Origin: Auricularia sp. M13
Taxonomy: Eukaryota > Basidiomycota > Agaricomycetes > Auriculariales > Auriculariaceae
NCBI GenBank assembly: GCA_037042915.1
Contig: CM073194.1
Location: forward strand, 3,038,001-3,102,000
Direction of reading: 5' to 3'
DNA length: 64,000 bases
Made by a program: the position numbers and the translations under genes. This document shows, one piece after another, positions 19,201 through 30,931 of the stretch. Within the stretch, counting starts at the first letter, position 1. Each line of letters opens with the position of its first letter. The notes beneath the pieces are model-generated. The model did not search any database and was not told where the DNA came from. It saw only the letters and a list, made by a program, of their open reading frames with translations.

Positions 19201-21956
19201 CATTGATCGAAGAAGTCGAGATCGGCGCGCCCATCATAGGTGCGCGGTTGCTTCAACTTCATCTGCGACGCTAACTTGCGCCGCGCGCGCAATTCGTCTT
19301 CGTCGTCATCCGAATCGGAGTCCCGACCGAGCATCGGGTCCCCGCTCGGAGGATTGGGACCTCCGCCGCCAGGAGGCGGGTTCGGACCAGATCCTCCTGC
19401 CGGCGCGAGGGGAGTGGGCGGCAGCGGCGGTGACCCATCACCACCGTCACCGCTGTTGCCCCCTGGCGGACCACCTCCTCCTCCCGGAGCTCCACCGCCT
19501 CCGCCACCACTCCCGGGTCCGTCGCTGTCACCGCTGCCCCCTGGCGGCGTGCTGCTTGGAATCCCAGACGGTGGGTTCAGCGGTGGTCCTCCATTACCGC
19601 CTGGCGGTCCAGCCGGAGGCTTTGACGGAGGAGAAGCACCGTCCCAGGCGTCATTTGCTGGGTGAGTCTCATTAACTATAGCTGCAGTGCGCTGAGATGA
19701 ATCGGGAATTGTCTTTCCCAGCTTGATCATTTCAGCTCGCTCCTGAGCTGACAAGTCCGTTGTAGCGGCCGCTGGCAAGGTATCCTTGATTTTCTTGATT
19801 TTCTTCTCCTTCTTCTTCTTGCCCATACTACTTATCGAGTAGTAGGTCCGATCTTGGTCATCCGATGATTCGCCAGACCCAAGAAAGGCGCTGCCGGACG
19901 GGACACTGCCACTGCCAACTCCGTACAACCCGCCTGCCTGGGAATAGTACCCGCCGGGCGGCGCGGCTTTCGCCCGCGGAGTGGATGCTGGCGCGTGACT
20001 TGCCCTCACGGGTGCCTGTTCCTTCTGCGGCGCAGGCTCGGCGCGGCGCGTACCCGCTCCCCACACTGGTATTCCGGATGCGGGTTTGGGCGTCGCGGGT
20101 CGACCGACTCCTCGGCTTGCATCAAGGGCAGCCGTCTTGACTCGTACCAGCGGCACGTCATCCTTTGGCAACGACTTCGACTGGAACCAGCCGGAGTTGT
20201 CCCTGAACAACGGTGAGTTGCTGTCTTGCCCTTGCGGAATCGCGGCCGGCTCATCCTCTTGCAGTGAAAATCGCACGGACTTAGGCGTGGGCGTCGCGGA
20301 TGGGCGTTCCCGCGGGTCCACGCCTTTGCCTTTTCCCGGGCGACCAGTGCCAATGGGATCAGGCAGGGGCCGAGCCTGAGGGCTCGGAGACTTGCGCGCA
20401 GCATCGCTGTATGACATAGGTGCGTCATGCAGTAATGCCGCGGGATCGTTCACTGATCCTGGCCACCTGTTGTCCGCAAAATCGGCTATAGTATTGGGAT
20501 TCATACGCGCTCCGCGAGCGCGCATCTCCCGGACGTACATGAGCCATTGCCGGTTAATGGCGATGTCGTTGTCCGGTAACACGTCGCAGAGGTACGCCAG
20601 AGCGTTGTCAGACCCGTAGTCATCGTACCGATCTAGCGCGCTCTCGCTGATCTTGCGCAGCTTCTCGTCGTACGCGTTCACGATCTGCGGCTTTGCCAAT
20701 CTGGCCACAACAGGCGCGTTCTTAGAACTCGATCCAGACGCGTCTTGATTGCTAACGGGTACAGTTCTCTGCCCAGCGTGGCCGCGCGACGGCGGCGCCG
20801 AGCTGCTGACGGCCGTTTCGCTTGTCGCAGCCAGTGACGGCATTGAACTTGCCTGAGACGCGCGCGACGGAGGCCGGCTGGCAATCTCTGCTGTCTGCGG
20901 CGCCGTTTCCGCGTCGTTCTTCTGCTCCGGCTTGCCCTGCTCATTGGTAAGCTCGGGCTCACCCCACGATTCGAACCTGACCGAGTTGTCCGCGCTATTA
21001 TAGTGCGAAAACCACGCAGGAAATGCTTGAGGGCCAGTGATAGGAGGAACTTGCACAGGTGTGTTCTTTCTCGGACTGCTTGTCTTAGCTGGGATGAACT
21101 CGCCCATACTAACAACGTCGCCGTCCTGCACCTCTTGCCAGGTGCGCTTCGTTCCTGCATTCGCCGTCGAGGGCGCGGCGAACTTCACCGTCGGTGATGC
21201 CTTGACAATTGCATCGGGATCCGCGCGCCCAGCATTCCCGACTTGCGGCAACTTGTCATCAGACTCGGGCAGCGGGATCGACGCTGACTTGGAGAGCGGC
21301 GGCGATACAGCGGCCGCACGCTCACGTGGTGTCTGCGTTTGTGGCTGCTGACTCAGAGTAGTCGCGCCAATTGCTCCTGGCGTCGTCTCCGTAGTCGCCG
21401 CGGAGCTCGCCGGCGCATCCGCAGCGGCTTGACTCGCAATGGCCTTTGGGACGCTTGCCGTCGTAGAGTCCGGGTCCGCCGTCCGGAACGAGGCGTCTCC
21501 AACGCTCGTTGCGGTGGTGTCCTTGTCTCTCACGAACGGCCATTCGAAGTTGCGAACGGCGTCCGCATACTTCTTCATCACTCTCTTCCGCGGATCCACT
21601 GACTTGCGCCTAGGAGTGGAAAACACGCGGGAGACCGGTTCATCCAGCGGAGGGAGCTGGTACCCATGGTCCAAGGTACCGTCTCCTTCGTACGTTTGCT
21701 CTGCTGGTTTGGCAGGCGACATGAGACCCTCCCAGGATCCGCGCCGGTCGACTGGCAACGTTGCGTCAAGTCGATCGAAGATCCCCGCTCCTGGTTTGCG
21801 CGGGGAGACTTCCTTTACAGCTTCGTCAATCACTTGGCGAAGTTCGAGTACGCGGTTATGGACGGTTGGGACAGGTCCTCCCGGGAGCGACCCGGGGTTG
21901 ATTCTTGCGTCTTCGTCGCTCGCGTGCGACTTGCGTCCGGTTCTTGTGAATACCAT
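13251..21956 (-). CDS. Gag-pol polyprotein of the Ty3/Gypsy element
   Basis: About 2,900 residues if begun at ACCATGG (21954-21956); the frame stays open further upstream into the LTR but the leader there is repetitive. In order: a disordered Pro/Ser/Ala-rich N-terminus of roughly 900 residues; capsid-like segment (about 19280-18720); CCHC knuckle CFICKEKDHFSRNC (about 18415-18374); protease DSGS (about 17340); RT with YLDDIIIYS (about 16390-16364); RNase H with TDACLTGGSG (about 15925-15900); a linker rich in Gly, Arg and Pro; integrase HHCC (about 14600-14440) and D,D,E with DFVGPLPDS and YHPETDGSTERANR; then the GPF motif APRFIGPFKV and a chromodomain-like tail (about 13470-13330). Known family role: replication through an RNA intermediate. 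Confidence 0.95.
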   Translation of the reverse strand: MVFTRTGRKSHASDEDARINPGSLPGGPVPTVHNRVLELRQVIDEAVKEVSPRKPGAGIFDRLDATLPVDRRGSWEGLMSPAKPAEQTYEGDGTLDHGYQLPPLDEPVSRVFSTPRRKSVDPRKRVMKKYADAVRNFEWPFVRDKDTTATSVGDASFRTADPDSTTASVPKAIASQAAADAPASSAATTETTPGAIGATTLSQQPQTQTPRERAAAVSPPLSKSASIPLPESDDKLPQVGNAGRADPDAIVKASPTVKFAAPSTANAGTKRTWQEVQDGDVVSMGEFIPAKTSSPRKNTPVQVPPITGPQAFPAWFSHYNSADNSVRFESWGEPELTNEQGKPEQKNDAETAPQTAEIASRPPSRASQASSMPSLAATSETAVSSSAPPSRGHAGQRTVPVSNQDASGSSSKNAPVVARLAKPQIVNAYDEKLRKISESALDRYDDYGSDNALAYLCDVLPDNDIAINRQWLMYVREMRARGARMNPNTIADFADNRWPGSVNDPAALLHDAPMSYSDAARKSPSPQARPLPDPIGTGRPGKGKGVDPRERPSATPTPKSVRFSLQEDEPAAIPQGQDSNSPLFRDNSGWFQSKSLPKDDVPLVRVKTAALDASRGVGRPATPKPASGIPVWGAGTRRAEPAPQKEQAPVRASHAPASTPRAKAAPPGGYYSQAGGLYGVGSGSVPSGSAFLGSGESSDDQDRTYYSISSMGKKKKEKKIKKIKDTLPAAATTDLSAQERAEMIKLGKTIPDSSQRTAAIVNETHPANDAWDGASPPSKPPAGPPGGNGGPPLNPPSGIPSSTPPGGSGDSDGPGSGGGGGGAPGGGGGPPGGNSGDGGDGSPPLPPTPLAPAGGSGPNPPPGGGGPNPPSGDPMLGRDSDSDDDEDELRARRKLASQMKLKQPRTYDGRADLDFFDQWCYEVDWWKKMNGVRTAWAIPLMSSFLTDKASRWFMSNVVLTDETWTMRKFYDQLFDHCFPSDFKLMLRKKFARSTQGSRDVREFARDLKVLSRRFPDIGERQLVQVLFEGVHRYIRSKWFDYGYNIDENTFDQLVSAAEQFEKGERARTGVERAWYTSDRINGRASGDRGSSWRQRASEPAHPDVDNTKTSPRNKTWIRSNAVGFQTKGPARGNFPNARGGRGGSRGARPARMGRHDGGNPDTQRQELSQEERNRLQAEGRCFICKEKDHFSRNCPMRQMAKRPSGIRVNTAHLVPPDMVQAKSVPLRSVEFACEDEGYEADDESNALQLSGMCLLIENPENEAELAYSKENVVKEVLIGKFKDYFGHLTATDGSVKMHVDRRFNVDFRAKDGAFLVNDWGTGEAYAVYRDDFLTGDLKVSKILMDHIHRNASRDGGPSIASLRAISIPNETNPDRQPSQAMVYVNGEFKLVSSAEARELGLLETRYVIMRNRGRTVVRDLQTRIDYHVPPEIAAAGLDVEAVVRNAEVAYTVEPVRASAFSITTLPDHLTFSGIACHATTVSSSRPTGRQGAGKGGKTKAPLSDPLERTSMRVKTAGRMVPRPVVVEAFVRDHRICVLIDSGSLADFMSTTLVDQLKLPVAALERPIPVQLAVKGSRSKINVEVTTNFRYQDINCDKRFDVANLDNYDVILGTPFLWQHAVMLGLNPTRVVIGSKEPRPMNGSEVFALTVAAAAMSEERLQDLRQRLKQEASDLCKDAWLTELPPLRAINHSIPLIDEKKIYPWRPSRCPEAMRQLWNGKKNAYLATGRWRLASGTSCTPLLIIPKPPKGDGILRMRTVVNKRAQNENTYKIATPLPDIDTILRNVVRRPWRSLIDGKDAYEQIRVVPEHVGRTLFNTPDGTMESLVMQIGDCNGSATYQMLMNHIFSEHLGVWMDVYLDDIIIYSYTLEEHLEHIRTVFKILRENKFYLSADKMQLFAREIQILGHIIDEKGIRMDPHKVDSIAKWKIPTTRALLQSFLGAVGFLTPDCPGIRVPMGVLTPLTGANRPWRWGATEQRAFEEIKEIVSKHRDQHRVAINYSPGAPKIHLVTDACLTGGSGYISQGEDLATAQVCAFWSGKFNSAQQNYPVHELELLAIVKSLKRFRGMLHGAKFCICTDHKALQYFMSQKSLSSRQSRWLDVLNEFDFEVFYIPGETNKFADALSRLYSEDRPGTVRADSEYIKEELDDDEHAIEANSAQLTWRAQPKLSKPVLTGSEALASWAASLTQSDEESRIRDGARAEGRSRRSARLAAKTGPPAWEVLKVRSRRAGRDQAESAPRPPAVRSTLNTAMDGRTPLTGPPTSSVVKHAPELQAGQPVRARPGNDLGGGEYVPDTMINGKPLISRSPTSGGGDYAPDLEGNERGQAQPDDATDGRAPSVRTTTPGASESGQGRRGRNLTAVPGASEAGVQNAELADSPLEYPFADVGAVLNAAFTDLNIPADFGRFYKDDKFFKLVIENPNDYRNFRLEQGIIYLITDEERLVCVPEAIHQGRSIKELIISQAHSILAHLSAAKTLQYVRGSFWWRDMRSDIESYCRSCSICALNRTNTQQPIGKLKTLPVPSRPWESIGIDFVGPLPDSFTRHGRFDMLCVIIDHLSSMVHLVPTQTTYKATDIAELIFDQVYKLHGLPERIVSDRDTLFTSIFWRRLHELIGVDLRMSSAYHPETDGSTERANRTIVQMLRTCALQDPQNWAKKLPAIEFAINSATSETTGFSPFFLNYGMIPRAMKWSATSPYPGVMKFAQLMKEAILQAHDCIIEARVRQTRQANKHRRNTTFGAGDWVYLSTKNLSIPKSSSRKLAPRFIGPFKVTRSIVPDTTFELDLPQDMLARGINNAFHASLLRPHVPNEDKRFPGRMTAQVTGFGESANEWRVVEIINHYGKGWELLFEVRWNTGHITWERIREVKHLAALEAYLQAMGVEKARDLPNGRGKPATEVQT

Positions 21957-22176
21957 GGTTCCGTTAATAAAGAGCTCTTGAGATTTGTTTGGATTTGCTG
22001 AAATTTCGGATTGAGATTGAGATAGGTAAAAGTTGAAATTGAGATTGAGATTGAGACTTGAGAGTTGAGATTTGGGTTGAGATTGAGGGCTTGAGGTTGA
22101 GAGTTCAAATGTTTCTGCAAACAGTGTGATCAGTACTGCGCGGGATAAATAACACGAAGTAGTTTCATTCAAAAAA

Positions 22177-22788
22177 TGTAAGGCCAAGCCGCCATGGGCG
22201 GCGTGTGAATCTATCTAGTCCAAAATATAATTCAGACGCACCTATGGCTTGGGCCTTTAGACACTTGAGGAGCTTCCAAGGGTGAGATCACACAGTAAAC
22301 TGAATGGGATATCACTCCGTGTTAGGAAGACTCAGGATTATAGTACATGATTCTATCCGTATTTAAACTACCAATTGAGTCATAATACTCAGGTCTGTGA
22401 GTCGGTTCCTAAGTCATTTCCCGAGTCAAGCAAGGATGACTCGGGAATGTGATCTCGGCGGTGAGTCGACCTCCGCCCACGAGGACAGGCCGGGACGGCG
22501 CGACAGAACTGGGCTGAGCTTGATCCGCATCTACCAGATGGCAGCTTGGCTCAGTAGGTAGAGTGCCGGATCTTGCTCTGACCGGTCTTGGGTTCGAATC
22601 CCGAACAATGTTCTAATTCCCTTTTATTCCCACTATTTCCCAAGATCCCAGTACAAAAGCAAAAAGATGCATAAGACCCGTCGATAGCAGACGCGAGCCG
22701 CGCGCAGTCCGAGTTGAGTGTTGTCTTAATTGTTATGAGGACTGGAATCAATGAGAATGGGACAGCGCGGACACGAGTGGGTATTACA
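22177..22788 (-). repeat. 5' LTR of the Gypsy element
   Basis: 612 bases, the upstream LTR for the minus-strand element. It is followed, in the sense of transcription, by an untranslated leader of about 220 bases containing a TTGAGA/GAGATT microsatellite-like stretch (about 22000-22095). The tRNA-like module recurs at 22539-22608. Confidence 0.95.
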
Positions 22789-22793
22789 GGTAC

Positions 22794-25700
22794 GTTGGGC
22801 TCATCTACAAGGCTCTACTGACATAGAATAGTTAGAACAAGGTGCTTCCAAGGCATTATCTATGCTTTGCGGCCGTCACACTGGCTGCTGAGCAGTGGTC
22901 ATGACAGCGTGCAAAGAGCGGGCACACATCCCGTTTCCTACACGCTGCTTGAGGTAAATTTCACTATTTATCTTCATACCACTTGTATATCCGATATTTG
23001 AGTCACCATACAGTCAATCCTCTACTTCTATAGCCTCAATTTCCTGTAGACTGAAGGCCATGCTTTGCAAGTACTTTTGTTGGTCACAGAGAACCTGCAT
23101 ATCTAATGATCTATGATATGTGGAAGAGCTCGAGAATGCGGTCAGATCGGTATATATATCTATATATTAAACTCCCAGCGGATGAGCATCAGCAGGAGGT
23201 CATCGTCGGTGACGGCGGGCGCGATGACGACGCTGGTAATGGGCGGCGTGCGACGGTGATGAATGGCGGGGGCAATCCCGGCACATCCGGGACGATGGCA
23301 TGTGCCCCCCGGTGCCCAGTATGTTACCTCTGCCGCTTTTGAGATACAGTCGAACCTGTCCTAACCCATACTTGTCGTAACCCATAACCTGCTCTACCCC
23401 ATAACTTTGGGCTCTGACTGAGTTGGTCAGTATGCAAAACCCATGATCCAGTCATAACCCATAATCCATGGTCTCCCAGACGAAAATCTGATATGGACAT
23501 ATGGGTTTTCAAGAGGTTATAGCCAAGCTTCTCACCTTCCGAAGGGGATCTGCCACACTCCCACAGTCTTTGGACAACGTCCCGCGACACTAATAAGCAT
23601 TCCAGCTATATATGAGTAGTGGTATGGGGTATTCATCATGCCTTGCCCATCTCCATTGGTACAGTGCCCGTATCGGTCCCTGGATATGGGGACGTGAAAT
23701 CCCCGCCAAACCGGCCGTTCCCGATTGAAGCCGAGATAAGTCCCTTGGGACTCAATCCGCCTCTAACAGCAGAAGGACAAGCACTCCCCGCAAAATATCT
23801 GCACCTCACTATTAGCATACGTCTGTAGTAGCTATATATTAAGGTTTGAGCTGAAAGTCCGCCAAATGACGGAGATATAAGCTAGATACAACTGGTCTCC
23901 GCCTCCAAGAAATTGAAGACAGCCATATACAGTGCTCAAATAGCCTGAAAAAATATAATATAACAATATATGTTATTATACGTGTATGAGACATATTTTG
24001 AAGCAAGGTAGAGGATACAATGGGTTCTTCGGGCTTCCCATGCCCACCACTGAAATTAGCCCATTGACACACTCATGTTGCGAAATAAATGTCACATTGC
24101 ACCTATTTCAATGTAACTTAATTATATTAGTACTTTTGAGGCTGAAATATGGGCGGGAGATGCCCCGAAGGATGGGAAAGGTGTTCCGGCACCTTCAGGA
24201 TGGACGAGATAGCTTATGTAAGCCGGTCGTTTGTAGGGCGAACCGCCCCAAACCGCACGTCCTATTCCTTCTGAACCGCAGCATCTCAGCTTTTGATACT
24301 TATGGAAATATTGTTTTAGCACTCTATCTACAATTCGTGGGTCTCAATTTGCGTATACCATATCTCAATCATTCAGAATGACAGCTAATCAATACTCCCG
24401 TCAAACATTCCGGGTAAATGAGACCCACGAACTCAAGATAGCTTTCATTGACTTAGATTTGCATAATTATTGGAAATTTATATTGCCTGTGGGACTTAAA
24501 ATAGGCCCTGGACAGTCAATCCATACGGGGAAAGCCGACCGGGGGCAAACGGCATTGCGGGGATTTCACGTCCCCACTGGATAAGCGCCGGCCACAGGAT
24601 AAGCGCCCACTCTCGTAGCCCATAACCTGTAGTGACCCATACACCAAGGCGCGAGATGGATGTTTGCGGGATGTCAAACAGCGAAGCTCCGGATGCCGGC
24701 CGCTCGGCAGCTGGACGATCTTGGCCAAACATCAGCACGATGTAATTCCTATTATGCACAGATAATCCACAGACCTGGATGTCCGAGGGATGTCCTGCCC
24801 GGACATGCGACGAGCATACTCTGGTCACATCCAGCATGAAGAAGCATTGACACCTGACAGCAATTGTCCTTTTCGACATTTGGATCTCAATAAATGGGTC
24901 AAATTTTGGGTTCTACATTCTCTCAGTTCACAGGCCGGGTCAAGAGATGGCAAAATATTTGAAACATATTTATTAAGCAAGTAAAATGTACATAATGAAT
25001 TGTGGTCCTGCATAGAATGGATATGACCTTGGCAAAAAGCAATGTCAGCGTACAATGGAGAGACCGAGCCTTCAGAATTCAGAACAGCCAGGTTGGTCAA
25101 GAGGGAGCGGAGCCAACCAGAGAGCGACTCAGAGTCAGAGCAGGCAGGGAGCAGACAGCAGAGCAGGCAGCAAAAGAGATAGAAGAGGAACATGGAGCAA
25201 GCCTGAGCATGCGGCTTGGCTGAACACGGACAAAGTCTGCATTTGAGGGTTGAGGTGCGCGAGCGGTGGAGATCTTAAAGGTGAATGCGGCATTAAAGAC
25301 CTGCAGGACTTGGTGATCAAGGGGGAAATCGGGGCCTTGCGCGCGCAAGAGGCAAGTCGTAATCAGGTCCGTGCGCCGTCTGTTTCCGCGTTCAACGGCG
25401 GCTCAGCTTTGTGTCGTTGACCTCCCCCCATCGAATCGATGTTGCCGAGCATCAATATGGACCTTGTAGAGGACTTTGGAATAGCATGTGTCACCTTATC
25501 TTAGGGGGGCGTATTTTCGGTCACTCAGATGGAAAGGCTCAAAGGACATCGGCCGTCCAACATCCTGCGGCAGGATGGCCAAACATGCTTCGGGCATCCT
25601 GCCGGGCAGACGTCTTGCAGATGTACGGGGAACGTCTATTCGATCACGGAGGAAGAAGTATCACGGACATTCGCGCGGCGGCATCCGGCTGACCGGGAAC

Positions 25701-26295
25701 TCGTTTGGTGGTGTACTTTGGGGGCTGAACCGACCGGTATGGGTTATCGACTGTATTCGCGGTATTATTCGCAAAGGTATCTCAAGAGCAGTTCCAGGGA
25801 ATTATGCCATGGCACATACCCCCCATCACCAAGGCTTTTTAGCCTCCGATGTGTTGACACCCAGGTGAATTATGAGGTCATGAATTATGAGGAAGTCTAC
25901 TGTAGTATCCAACCGGCTTTACAGTGGTCAGGCAGGTGTTCGGACTGACACCCATCCACAGAACATAGAAACGACAGCAGAAAGGCATGTCCAGCCCCAG
26001 CACTGCTAGTGTCGGCGTAGCGCGCGAGTGTAGCATGAATGAAGTAGTGTAGTAGCACTACAACAAACGACCGAGGACGTATCCATCTTCGCCCCCTTTC
26101 CCCTCGCAACGTCCACGGGATCAAGACGCAGTAGTGAATAAGGGGCAAGTCCAGTTAGGCAAAAGAGAATGAAGCAGGGCCGGCGGTTCAGTCGGGGCAG
26201 GAAGCAAGAATGACTCAGCATAGAAAGACCAACATGGATTGCGGCGTGGGGCGTAGCAATACAAGATATGGCGGCGTACGGGGGAGCAGCAGGAC
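22794..26295. other. Gene-free, partly AT-rich tract with short repeats
   Basis: No credible gene. Visible structure: five ACCCATA/CCCATAAC words at 23361-23470 and two more at 24606-24632; the 18-base word GGGGACGTGAAATCCCCG near 23689 with its inverted copy near 24560; a direct repeat GGATAAGCGCC at about 24580 and 24597; and TTGGCCAAACAT-like words near 24720 and 25573. These suggest decayed transposon ends, but no complete element could be bounded. Reading frames here are short and lack conserved features. Confidence 0.5.
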
Positions 26296-27120
26296 TCATG
26301 CGCGGAGCTGGGCGCGGAGGTTCGCCTCGAGGTTGCCCTTGTTGCGGATGAACTGGACGTAGGCGCCGTCCCTGCCACACAAGCAAGTCAGTCAGTCGGC
26401 TTGGTCATCGGGCGCGGGGGCAAACGCACTGGACGACGCGCTTCTCCTCCTTGAGCTTGAGGTAGTCCTCGCGGTTGACGTTGGTGAAGCCCCACTTGCG
26501 CGAGACGATGATCTTCTGGCGGCCGGGGAACTTGTAGCGCGCGCGGCGGAGCGCCTCCTGGATGACGGGGGCGTTCGCGTCCTTGCAGCGGATGGAGAGG
26601 ATGATCTGGCCGATGTCGACGCGGGCGACGGTGCCGTACGGCTTGCCCCAGGCGCCACGCATACCGGTTTGCAGTCTGGACGCAGAGTGAGTAAGCAAAA
26701 GCCGTAGTAAAGTAAAGTAACAGAAAAAAATAACTCGCCTATCGGCGCCGGCGCAGGACAACATCTTGTTGATGCGGATGACGTGGAAGGGGTGGACGCG
26801 GACGCGCATGTGGAACGAGTCCTTGCCGGCCGTCTTCGTCACGTACTTGTTGGCGCAGATGCGAGCCGCTTCCAGCGCCTCGCTCGACAGCTGCTCATAC
26901 TCGTCCGAGACGAGATGGCAGCAGAACGGGAACTCGTCGACCGACGCGCGCTTACGCCCCAGGTCGAAGATGCGAATCTACCCGCCAGGCGTCAGACAAA
27001 TAATCCCAATAAAAATCGCTGGGCGCGCACCTTCGGGTCCGGGACACCACGGTTGTACCGCGACTTGGGGTACGGCTTGTTCTTGCAGTAGCGGTAGCAA
27101 CGGGCGGGGCGGCGACCCAT
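26296..27120 (-). CDS. RPL10: 60S ribosomal protein L10 (uL16)
   Basis: Structural component of the large ribosomal subunit, joining late near the peptidyl-transferase centre. Four exons: 27031-27120, 26739-26977, 26430-26675 and 26296-26371, total 651 bases, 216 residues, close to the usual length of about 220. It begins [20 protein letters not shown] and contains [51 protein letters not shown] and [15 protein letters not shown]; all are hallmarks of the family. Intron 2 (26676-26738) has a GC-AG boundary (AG then GCGAGT...CAG), needed to keep the conserved [10 protein letters not shown] junction. It is divergent from the SerRS gene. Confidence 0.97.
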
Positions 27121-28016
27121 TTTCGTTAATGCGGAAGGGGGAAAGTGAGGAAGAGTGACGAGAGCCGCTGCTTTTAAACTCCGAGAGCTTTTGTTGATTG
27201 GTAATAAGATTTCGGGTGCAACGGCTCCGCACCGCTCCTTGACTCGAATAGTATCCAACGAGGTCGCTGAGTAAGTCGTCGACTCGAACCCCTCTCCAAG
27301 GGCGATGGCCTGCGGTCCGCAACCTTCAAAACCGCGGTCGCGGTACCTTTGCAATTACTGTACTTTCAGGCGTGCTTTTATGGAGCGTGTAACGAATTCA
27401 CATGGAGGGAAACAGGTGTAAGGCCTTCAGATAATGAGATTCGTCGCGAGACAAGGACCGGTCGACACAAGATCCGACTCGCCCGTAATGCTGAGACACA
27501 GCGCGCAGCACAAGTTCTTCGCAAGTACTGAGAGTTTGAGTTATTGGTCTCTGATGTGCTCGTGGTCCTGCGAAACAGCTTTTAGTGTTACGCAACGATT
27601 TCTTAAACCCGCGCTGCAATGCGAAGTCGACCTGCCACTATGGCAAGCATACTGAATGTCTGCAAGCGAGGACGAGGACAGACTTGGAACGGACGGCGGA
27701 TATCCATTTCACAAATTCATACATGAAGGCCTTGCAGCGTATGTACCTAATGTCTCCGCTTTTCTTGTGCCAATGGACTTGATGAATCGTGATTCGAATT
27801 TAACTGTTCAACATCCTCGATTAGATGTCCGCATGCATCCGTTATCTCCGGCTCATCGATCTGCATCCGCTGCTTTGCTTTGAGCTGGCACGCGCCGCGA
27901 CTGTGACTCGACGCTGCCCTATTGCTTGACTGTGCGCATTGACTCTCTGCCTCACCGATTCACTCTCTCATCGTCGCGTCTGCCACAGCGTCCCGCGCTA
28001 AACGCCACAGCCAACC
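27121..28016. other. Divergent promoter region between RPL10 and SerRS
   Basis: About 900 bases between two divergently transcribed translation genes. No coding frame with recognisable features. Around 27280-27310 the minus strand has a GGGTTCGAGTC word like a B box, but no A box or cloverleaf, so no tRNA is called. The last 60 bases before the SerRS ATG are C/T-rich, as common in fungal housekeeping promoters. Confidence 0.5.
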
Positions 28017-29709
<1,693 letters not shown>

Positions 29710-29892
29710 AAGTAGAACCTGCGCGTCGAGACTCGAGGGCTTTTGTATGAGTGTGATATGTAATAGACGTGGAATTCTTGACGGTATGCTCGTCTGAGGT
29801 TCAACGTTCAACTTTGACACGCCGAAAGCAGGAAAGCGGGAGAAATTTGAGATTACTGCAACGAAAGGGAACGGGGTACACCTGTGCCAAAA

Positions 29893-30813
29893 CTAGTCCA
29901 TGCGGCCTTTGAGTGTACGCGTCACCACCTTCTCTGGTGTACTACAGGCATTCAGTCAGCAATCATTCGAAGATGTGGAACAGGAACGCACATGACGTGC
30001 ACGATTGCGCCCCAGCCAGAGAACGCGTCGCGGTCGACGGCGTTAAGGAGGGTTTGGGAGATGGTCTCGAAGAGCTCTTCGGGGTCCTACAGCACGCGTG
30101 AGCAGACCGACAACAAAGCAAGAAGGTTGCGCACGAGATCGGGCTCCCAGAGGCCCTCTGCGACACCGAAGAGCTTGCTGCTGGCGGTGCCGCAGACGAC
30201 AAAGTCCTTGGCGAAGTTGAGGCAGCCGATGAGGTCCGTCGCGGCGATGAACGGCTTCGAGCCGCGCGCGGGCGAGGTGAGGCCTGCGATGACGGGCTCG
30301 ATGAAGTACGGGCCAAAGCTGCAGCGTGTGAGTTGATGATATATGGGAAATGCGAAGCGCCGCACCGTCTCTCGTAGAGCGTGGAGGAGACGAGGTGGGC
30401 AAAGGTCTCGGGCTCGATCTCGCGCTCCTCCTTGATGGTGTACATGTTCACCCGGTACCGGAACCGTTCGCGCCTGGCTCAGCATCAGTTACGCGCACAC
30501 ATGTGCATTGAGTTTCGGTACGCACAGGGTGGCCACATCGGTCGCGAGCCCCGGCAGGCCGAGGTAGATTCTGTCCGTCACCGGGAACACCTTCCTAGCT
30601 GTCAGTTCGTAGACCAGAGAGGGGACAGCATTCGCGCGGACCTTCTCAAAGTTGGTGGCGACGGTGAGTGCCTGGTTGCCCAAGCGCAGGTCGGAGGCGA
30701 TGGCCACGCAGTTTTTGCCGACCATGGCGATGACGGAGCCACCGTTATATTCCATTATCGACTGCCGGTGCTCAGCGCGCAATACGACGGCAAGTTGTGT
30801 GCGGGCTCACCAT
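29893..30813 (-). CDS. PUP3: 20S proteasome subunit beta-3
   Basis: Non-catalytic beta subunit of the 20S proteasome (N-terminal nucleophile fold but no active Thr1). Seven exons are inferred: 30811-30813, 30642-30761, 30526-30590, 30366-30473, 30135-30318, 29992-30086, 29893-29941, giving 207 residues against 205 in yeast. Conserved segments are [119 protein letters not shown] and the tail TRTLKGRMD. Exon 1 consists of the ATG alone, followed directly by a GTGAGC donor. A later in-frame 51-base intron (30591-30641) must be removed to give the family sequence. Confidence 0.93.
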
Positions 30814-30931
30814 GCTGGGCAAGGAGACTGGCGGGGGGAGGAGGACGCGTAAGAGCGGAGTTCGGACGCCAACGCGCGTCTCGATTGAAGTGACAAGCAG
30901 CTGCATTCAAACCGCCAAGGACGACGGACGT

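Larger units (their letters stand above)
11171..22788 (-). mobile_element. Ty3/Gypsy chromovirus-like LTR retrotransposon, young and whole-looking
   Basis: Two 612-base LTRs (TG...CA ends) enclose 10.4 kb. The element is flanked by a perfect 5-base duplication GGTAC (11166-11170 and 22789-22793). The LTRs differ at about five sites, all transitions, which points to recent insertion. Gag-pol is one long uninterrupted frame on the minus strand with gag, zinc knuckle, protease, RT, RNase H, integrase and a C-terminal chromodomain-like segment, the order of chromoviruses. A purine-rich stretch lies beside the 3' LTR (about 11783-11800 on the minus strand). Two further minus-strand frames lie between integrase and the 3' LTR. 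The element looks whole, with no break visible in the main frame. Confidence 0.95.

Noticed and set aside
21957-22187. Start of gag-pol within the LTR (frame open to 22187)
   Set aside because: This would place the first codons in the LTR and a low-complexity leader; ACCATGG at 21954-21956 is the better start.
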